Assembly: GCA_021234155.1 (NCBI GenBank)
Contig: JAJEKV010000047.1
Location: 8,720,033-8,784,032 of the forward strand
Length of the DNA: 64,000 nt
Reading direction: 5' to 3'
DNA from: Isoetes taiwanensis
Lineage: Eukaryota; Streptophyta; Lycopodiopsida; Isoetales; Isoetaceae
The notes under the pieces were generated by a model. That model saw nothing but the letters and a program-made list of their open reading frames with translations. It did not search any database and was not told the origin of the DNA. Below, piece by piece: positions 57,601 through 64,000 of the stretch (positions within the stretch are counted from its first letter, which is position 1; each line of letters begins with the position of its first letter). The translations under genes were made by a program, and so were the position numbers.

Positions 57601-57729
57601 GTATTTATCCCTTTATTCCTCAAGCCATTGTTTAACTACGATTAAAAACATAGCTATTAGGCTTGTTGACCGCGGAGCTCGGAGTAGAAAAAGTGGTGAA
57701 CTAAAGATCGAGGGGAAAAGAAAGGTACA

Positions 57730-57835
57730 GTAAAACAAATCAAAATCCAAAACATGGAATGTAAGCAAATCAAATCCAAAACATGGAAAGGCAATCAAAT
57801 CCAAAACATGGAATGTAAACAAAAGTAAAGTAAAA
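57730..57835. repeat. Minisatellite, unit about 24-32 bp
   Basis: Three to four copies of CAAATCCAAAACATGGAATG with variable spacers. Confidence 0.85.
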
Positions 57836-57839
57836 TGAA

Positions 57840-59510
57840 TACTCATTCTCATTGCCTATTTGCCTGTCAAATTCTACGTCACAGGGCGTCATTTGTTTTG
57901 CATCCCCTACAAATCAAATAGCGCTGTCTTTTCGGCTTAGTAAATCCAGGCTTCAGGCTGCTGTGTTAATGGGCAGACTCATTATGCTTGATGCTACGGG
58001 GTTTTCAGCTATAGTCTGCCAGATCCTCCAGCAGACGGAATCACTTTTGGAGATTAATACCAAGGGTTTAATCCGAAGAACAGAGCACACAACATATCAT
58101 TTGTAGTTCCTCCTCGGATATGAATGAAAATTGCAGATGTGGCAACAAAATTGATGCAAACCGGAGGCATTTGTGGGCAATACAAATGAGAAAACTGAAA
58201 TTAGCTAGGTCACCACAACCTGTGCTTTAGATTGCAGGGAAATCTTAATCCCCAAAACGAAAAATTGCCATTAACTTAATTCTCCCATTTTGATATCGGC
58301 AAGATTTTGGGGACTACTCTGAAGCATTTTTCTGCCAGATAATCTATTTTCTGTGCTCAGATTCACAGTTGGATGCATATGATTGGGAGCTAGATTGGTG
58401 ATTTATATACCCAGATTTGGGTCCGAATTCATCGATTATCGGATTGGGTTTTTAAACCCGAACTTGAACTCTGTTATTGGAAGGTCCCTCAGATGAGCGA
58501 GATTTTTGGATTGTACTTAGTATTACCTGCAAAAACAAAATCCTGCAGCAAAACGGGCCCTAAGCTGCCTTCAAGCAGATGCTCGAACCTCTACGATTGA
58601 TTCATGGAGTAGATGAGTAATCAAACTGCCCAGAAGATACAAATTGGACCAGATTGGAGCAGGAAACTGAGTAATCAAGGGCTACTTGAGATCTTTATAT
58701 CTGTGGCGATTTTAGAGTTTGAGAGATCCCTATTTCCGGCATGAAGGAATCCCTGCGGAATCAATGCATTAGAAGGCCTCTCTTGCCACATAGATAGAGC
58801 TGGGTTAATCCTTATAGCTCTGAGTTCTTTTCGAATCTAAATCTAGCTATGAAATCTGGATCACAGATTTGGGAGCTTACAGGCCAAATCCGATACACAG
58901 ACGGGCTACCTTAGCATGTTTAATCTCAGGAGTAGTATACGCTATAGCCGGACACAGAGAACAAAATAAACGTGCATGTTATCCACACTGGAGCTTCCCT
59001 GGTGGACGAATCTCAACTATCAATTGCTAGGTCCGATAACCTCAATTTCAAACGATTTCACGATCGATTTCAAAATTTATGTTCAGCATATTCATTGCAC
59101 AAATCAATTCAAAGCAGCTTATCAGAGTAATTGAATTACTGGGGCACTTACCGCCTGCAGCGCTAGGCCTTGTTTTTGCTAGATTGGGCCTTGTTTTCGC
59201 TAGATTGATGGCGACCGAACCAGAATTTACAGAAACCACCGACATAGAACGGAAAAGGGATGCATGGTGGGAGGAGCCAAAAAGTATGGGTTACTGTCAG
59301 AAATCACACTTCGTTGATGGCTGTGCTGTTTTCTCCATCCTTCCTCGGCCCAGGCTGATTTTCATCCGGCGGTGCATCCGCAGAGTGAGCTCGGCCCAAG
59401 CTATGCGTTTGAGGTGGCTCACAGAGCCTGCTATTCAAGGCATGACTTCATCCCGGAAATCAATATCCGGTTTCAAAAGTGGACATTTTGGAATTTTTTT
59501 GTTTATTTTT
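57840..59510. other. Stretch without recognised gene
   Basis: Frames of 84 codons (57852-58106) and 151 codons (59079-59534) exist. The second contains a small internal duplication, GLVFARLGLVFARL. Neither shows a known domain, and codon context gives no support. I leave them uncalled. Confidence 0.4.
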
Positions 59511-59511
59511 G

Positions 59512-59601
59512 GAACCGGAAAGCTGAGCAAGTAATTTTATATGTAGTAAGATATTAGAACCGGAAAGCTGAGCAAGTAATTTTATATGTAGTAAGATATT
59601 A
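59512..59601. repeat. Perfect 45-bp tandem duplication
   Basis: GAACCGGAAAGCTGAGCAAG, then TAATTTTATATGTAGTAAGATATTA in two pieces, occurs twice back to back, ending where the SINE tail begins. Confidence 0.95.
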
Positions 59602-59835
59602 GATAGATAGATAGTATTTTAACGTCACGCCACTAGGCAGCATCCAACTGGACATGTGACCACACACCACACTACCTTACATTGCGTCTGTTAGGATTTG
59701 ACCCCCAACCACCTTACATTGCGTCTGTTAGGATTTGACCCCCAACAGTACCGAGTGCGATTCTGGGCGGTCTCGAACTCGAGACCACATTGCTAAGGAA
59801 CTAGTGTGTTACCACTAGACCAAATGCCCAGACGC
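59602..59835 (-). mobile_element. tRNA-derived SINE, copy 2, with LINE-like tail
   Basis: On the - strand the head gives A box TTGGTCTAGTGGTAACACAC and B box CTCGAGTTCGAGACC. The body includes a 38-bp tandem duplication (CCTTACATTGCGTCTGTTAG and GATTTGACCCCCAAC on the + strand, about 59671-59746). The 3' end is GTGACGTTAAAATACTATC followed by CTAT units. GACGTTAAAATA is also the end of the LINE at 46.0 kb, and SINE copy 1 ends GACGTAAAAATA. Confidence 0.75.
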
Positions 59836-60131
59836 ACTCTTACCTCTAAAAAAAAAAAAAGGGTTGTATGCATTTTGGCATAAAAGCCAGATTGACATGA
59901 CCCCTTTCACTCGGGCAACAATGATGTCTAGGCTCGAATATGTAGTCTCCAAGGCTCATTACCATATGACAACTTCCATGCCAAGGGTGAGTATTATAAG
60001 AGGGCATAAACATGTGCATCTTGAAGCAGTGGCATTTTAGACGTAGTCAGAGCCATTGGTCTTCGTAATATGTTATGCACGTTGGATTGCATGGAAAGGG
60101 GCAACAGTCCAGCTCTTTTGCTCTTCTCCGT
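59836..60131. other. 3' flank of the pectin acetylesterase gene
   Basis: Gene-free. Likely holds the 3' UTR of the - strand gene. A 13-A run lies at 59848-59860. Confidence 0.5.
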
Positions 60132-62169
60132 TCAAACACCCAATCTCCAAGGCTTGCCGAAATAGTCTATTTGCCACAAAATGAGTGTATTCAGAATATC
60201 AATTTTTCCCTGTTCTTTAAAGTGGATTTGTAGTACCTTGTTGTGCACTCTTGTGTTGTTCCATTCACCTCCTTCGCAATGATGGAAGCACGAATTAATA
60301 AACATTCCCCAATCATGTTTCTCAAGCACAAACTTCAACTCTTTCAGCATGTTGTTTCTGAATCCTGGATGATGCACGTTTTAGTTAAACTTAAGAACAG
60401 ACAACTAGATAGAGAACGTGTTCACATACCTTGTATAATTGCACGCTGCGTAGAGTTGCATGCAGTGTAATTTTGCACGCATCCTTTGATCTCCGGAAGA
60501 GGATATAGTAGGACATTTCGAATCTATAAAACATTTTAGAAACTCAAATGATATGAAATTTCAATACACATCTGGCACGTACCTGCCACGTATCATATGC
60601 AGCATTAAGAAGAAATACAGGAGCTTTTACGTGAGGCAAAACATATTGAGGGAAAAATTGCTGCAGAAAGCTCAGATGGTTATTGTAGCTATTCTTCCAG
60701 GTTATAATGTAGTATTCTTAGGCTTTAAATAGTTAGTCTTGCTTTACATTTTTTTCACGTTTCCCTTATAAGCTTCTTTTACTGAGATTTTGTTTCCCTG
60801 TAGTCCCATTGAAACATTCTACAAATCATGCCGCAAGAATTAGATGATGGTCATTCAAAAGTCCCTGCCTTAAGCTTCTATGTCATACATGTTCTTTCAC
60901 AATATTATCCATGATGGAACGAATACTTCTGTTTCTATGGACGCTTTCCCTGCACAATGAATAGAGCATTAAACATTATTATAGGAACTCTTGAGTTATC
61001 CTTACAAATCAAGGAAAAAACCACCATCCATAAAGCATTTCACTGCAGTTTCCTTGGGAAGGAGATCTTTGAATTCGTCACAAAGTAGAGATACTGCAAC
61101 CCCTCCAGCTGAACATCCTGACAAGACTGCCTGCAAAACATCATGATAGGAAGTTTGCCAGCCAACATAACTACGATTTTAAAACTACCTTCTCATCACT
61201 TTTCATCCCTTTTTCTAAAAGATCTTTTATTAGAAATCGCCAGATTTTGTGACCTCTGTAGTATAAAAGTTGAGTCTGCAACAACACATTTACCATTAAA
61301 TTTATAACAACCCGAGGACAAGCTTTATGAAATCTTGGAGAGAACCTTATTCCCAGTATGAATCGATACTGGCTGGTCTATATCACCACTAAATGATGCG
61401 CCATCGCAAGTTCTTACATACACATGATTCCAATCCCAAAAATCTGCACAGACATCCGCAGTCGAATGAAGCAACCCATCCAAACACATAAAATTTACTA
61501 TCTGTATCATCCCTTAAACATTGCAGTTATAGAAGTAAAATATAAACCGCAGATTCATAATGGGATTAACCATTTATGTTGGCCCGAGTGCAATTGCATT
61601 CTTTTTGATATTTCAGAAAATCTTACCTGGATTTTCTATGCATGAATTGCTGAAGAAATTTGTGAAAGATATTTGCTCGGACATAAACTTGGATGACCCA
61701 AGGTCGGTCTTGCTCCTCTCGGCACATGACCTATCTGTATTCCCATAGCACCAAGCTCCTCCCTGTGTCCAAATATACATAAACTAGCTTAATTGTTGCT
61801 GTGGTATCTACTAAGATAATTAAGAAGCTGAACAAACCTCCAAGAAAACGTTCCAGTTACTGGAGTTTCCTCTTCTGAAGTGATATGCCGGAGGGCTACC
61901 ATCCAAACACACTACTCAAAATGCAAAGCATCATAAATATGAGATTAGGGTTTAGAGTTCTAACTCCAACAAAATGAACTATGCTGAAGTACAGGAAGAA
62001 AAAGGATTGAGGACATACCTGCTCCTTCCTGGACTGCATTTTCGAGAATTGTAAGATTGACTAATTGTGAAGTTGAGTTGGAAACGATGATGGGGCAAAT
62101 TGGTACCGCAGAGGAAATGGCAATGGCATAAGATAAAAGTAAAGCTGCAGCGCAACTCTTTGTGGCCAT
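60132..62169 (-). CDS. Pectin acetylesterase (Notum-like carbohydrate esterase), 11 exons
   Basis: Removes acetyl groups from homogalacturonan in the wall. Exons: 62169-62019, 61911-61838, 61762-61627, 61443-61346, 61275-61189, 61130-61006, 60949-60889, 60818-60783, 60660-60583, 60523-60430 and 60364-60132. All introns are GT-AG and phases match, giving 390 aa (family about 390-430). Residues 1-22 form a hydrophobic signal peptide. [10 protein letters not shown] and EGGAWC follow. Then [17 protein letters not shown] with nucleophile Ser189, [10 protein letters not shown] with Asp279, and NSCFHHC with His342 complete the triad. Exon 8 is very short (12 codons), and the Cys usually found before FFPQ is absent. 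The last 16 codons before [16 protein letters not shown] look inserted relative to the family, so the C-terminus is uncertain. A LINE ends about 140 bp upstream of the ATG on the same strand. Confidence 0.9.
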
Positions 62170-62311
62170 AATCGTATGAATTGTCTTTACAGAAGCTTCT
62201 TATCCCAGGTGTCGAAAGAAAATTCTGCATGGTCCTGTTTTTGCCATCCCGAAGACCTCCATGAGTGGGAAATATCCTCCAAGCAAATTTCCTCCAAGTG
62301 TAAATTTTTTA

Positions 62312-64000
62312 TGAGAGGAAGGAAGGAAGGAAGGAAGGTATTTTTATCGTCCACAGAGACCAATCGGTCTATGGGACCCAATACAAAAGCGCAGCAAGCG
62401 GATTACTACCCGGATTAAAAAACCCCCGCCCCGAAGGGTTTTCGAGGGAAAAATCGTGGCAGCAATCACCCTGCTGACAAACTGTTAAAAACACACAAAT
62501 ATATAGCCCGCCTTGTGAATGGGGACAACCCTGCTTGTGGTCCATTGTCGAGGTAAACCTTCCTGCAATGCTCTGTTGAACAGGGTAGTGAGGATCGCAC
62601 CACGGCACCGCCCATTTGAGTAACTCACCAAGATACCGCCGGAGGTCACCGCCTTCCCATTAGCCGGGCCGCTGTGTGCCCTCCACAACATCCTCCTCCG
62701 CGTGAACCAATGGGGGCCATCCCCTGGGGGGTATGGGCGCACGCTGGCCCCTCGGTGGGTCATAGAGCCGCCGTAGTACCGCCCCACCGCCCGTGTGATG
62801 TCCCCCGTAGGCTGGCTGGCCTTCAAGCACTCCAAGGCTCAAAAAGGTTCGAGGATGAGTGTCCAGCAGGGCCAACATCTCCCCCGGTGCCGGGTAAGGT
62901 ACTTTGTCTCCTTTAGATGGGCGCTGCATCGCGGTGGTGGCTCCCAAGCTGGGGGTACCGATCCGTATCGTGATGGAGCCGGGCGCTGCATTCTTTACAC
63001 CGCGATCAAACCACCGGTTACGGAAAGGTTGTTGTCCCCGAAGGGCTACGGGGGTTCTCCCAAAACACCCGGGCCGATCTCGTAATAGCTCAGCCAACCG
63101 GGTCTGCCTTTGCTCTAGTGTGGGGGTCCGCAGAATTGCTTGGCGGGGCCTCCATGAGCATCTCGGCGTAGTCCTCTCGCTCATAATCCGGGCCGAACCG
63201 AGGGATGGCGAGGGGCTGGCATAGTGGGGTTCCGGCGGCTTGACAAGCCATGTCCAAATAAAGTGGGAGGTGATGCGAGTCGACCTCCTCATCCCGACCG
63301 GTGCCACCCGAAACGGCCCGATGAGATGCATATCTTTTAACTATGAGCACATAGTCCACCACACTAGACCCTCCCGGATTGTCACATGGCAGTGCACTTG
63401 TGAGAAGCGGCCACCTTTGGACAGGCCATTGCAAATTATCAAGTCAAAAATACCGCGATAGCAGGAGCAATCGTCGCAAAAGCGAAAGTGACCGGTTGTC
63501 ATCCGATCCTCGCGGGCCGGGTTGCCTCTACGGGCGAAGCCGCAGGACATCGTCGTGAGGGGTCAAGTCTCATGGGCTGCTTCTACTCTCGGTCCGGTGC
63601 ATTGAAATCCCCAAGAAGGACGACCCTACCCAACCTTAGGCCGTTGTATGTCATCATATAGATCGACATAAGGGTTCATCCTATCCGCACGGAGTGGTCG
63701 CGATAGAAGGTGCTCTCTCGCGAGGAAAAATAACAGCGCCGAAAAAGAGGGGTGCCATCGGCACTATGCACACGAACCCACAAGTACCGGGTTGTGTCAT
63801 GTCTTCTCTCGAGGGTAACCGAATGTGCCAAGGTTGTCCAAGAGTAGCGAGCCACCCCACCATGACCCCTCCGTCCCTCAGCCGCATGTATTGAAGACCG
63901 AGAAATGTTGGTAACCCGCCAGATCGTAGCCTGTGTCCCGCATGCTCCCATGTCTCCATGAGAAAGATGAGATCCATATCACCGCCACTTGAGTTGAGAT
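62312..64000 (-). mobile_element. Internally deleted LINE: endonuclease joined to 3' UTR
   Basis: On the - strand the endonuclease begins FLMETW near 63960. VLLGDFNAP follows near 63600-63630, SSVVDYVL near 63370 and EEVDSHHLPLYLDM near 63270, giving all main EEP blocks with some frameshifts. A linker leads to RVVPIHKAG (62560-62515), the start of the RT. The sequence then passes directly into the family 3' UTR (AACAGTTTG, CCTCGAAAACCCTTCGGGGC), ends GTGGACGATAAAAATA, and has CTTC-type units at 62309-62338. RT motifs A-C and the zinc-binding end are missing. It may continue past the window edge. Confidence 0.82.

Noticed and set aside
59079-59534. 151-codon gene with GLVFARL repeat
   Set aside because: The repeat is a local DNA duplication, and the frame has no family signature or gene structure.

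Overview
This window reads as nuclear DNA of a land plant with a large, repeat-laden genome. The evidence is eukaryotic: GT-AG introns, plant-type genes (a pectin acetylesterase, fragments of a PPR protein and of a wall-associated-type receptor kinase), PIF/Harbinger-type and Helitron-type DNA transposons, an LTR retrotransposon with a tRNA-iMet-type primer site, and at least two LINE lineages with tRNA-headed SINEs. I cannot name the species.

Two host genes can be assembled exon by exon. Prefoldin subunit 5 (+ strand, 4 exons, 10020-10859, 148 aa) lies between LINE remnants. A Notum-like pectin acetylesterase (- strand, 11 exons, 62169-60132, 390 aa) has a complete Ser-Asp-His triad and a LINE 3' end only about 140 bp upstream of its ATG. 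Some coding-like exons at 37.8-41.7 kb belong to a gene I do not recognise.

Layout. 0-10 kb: microsatellites, a SINE, a foldback element, tandem duplications and decayed LINEs. 10-12.4 kb: prefoldin gene and flank. 12.4-14.3 kb: LINE with reverse transcriptase (- strand). 17.06-18.36 kb: small Harbinger-like element. 19.5-40.8 kb: a direct segmental duplication of about 2.6 kb. Copy A (starting at 19.5 kb) was split by a 3.6-kb Harbinger-like element (20035-23642) and by an 11.5-kb LTR retrotransposon (24863-36410); copy B (38.2-40.8 kb) keeps both empty target sites. 42.8-46 kb: three LINE fragments. 47.3-53.5 kb: a MITE, a long foldback, a very dense heat-shock-element array and a Helitron terminus. 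54-55.3 kb: LINE fragment. 59.6-62.2 kb: SINE and pectin acetylesterase gene. 62.3-64 kb: internally deleted LINE.

The most striking item is in the LTR retrotransposon. About 580 bp after the 5' LTR lies an intact 82-codon reading frame whose N-terminus copies the histone H3 tail (RTKQTAR) and whose C-terminal half matches the end of the H3 fold, while the middle of H3 is missing. No gag or pol is recognisable in the same element. Two near-identical stem-loops follow it, as a leader or packaging signal might. Other notable signals are a 70-bp run of 14 alternating TTC/GAA pentamers, LINE 3' ends that keep a hairpin while its loop changes, SINEs sharing the LINE 3' tail, and differences between duplicated copies that concentrate at CAG/CTG sites.
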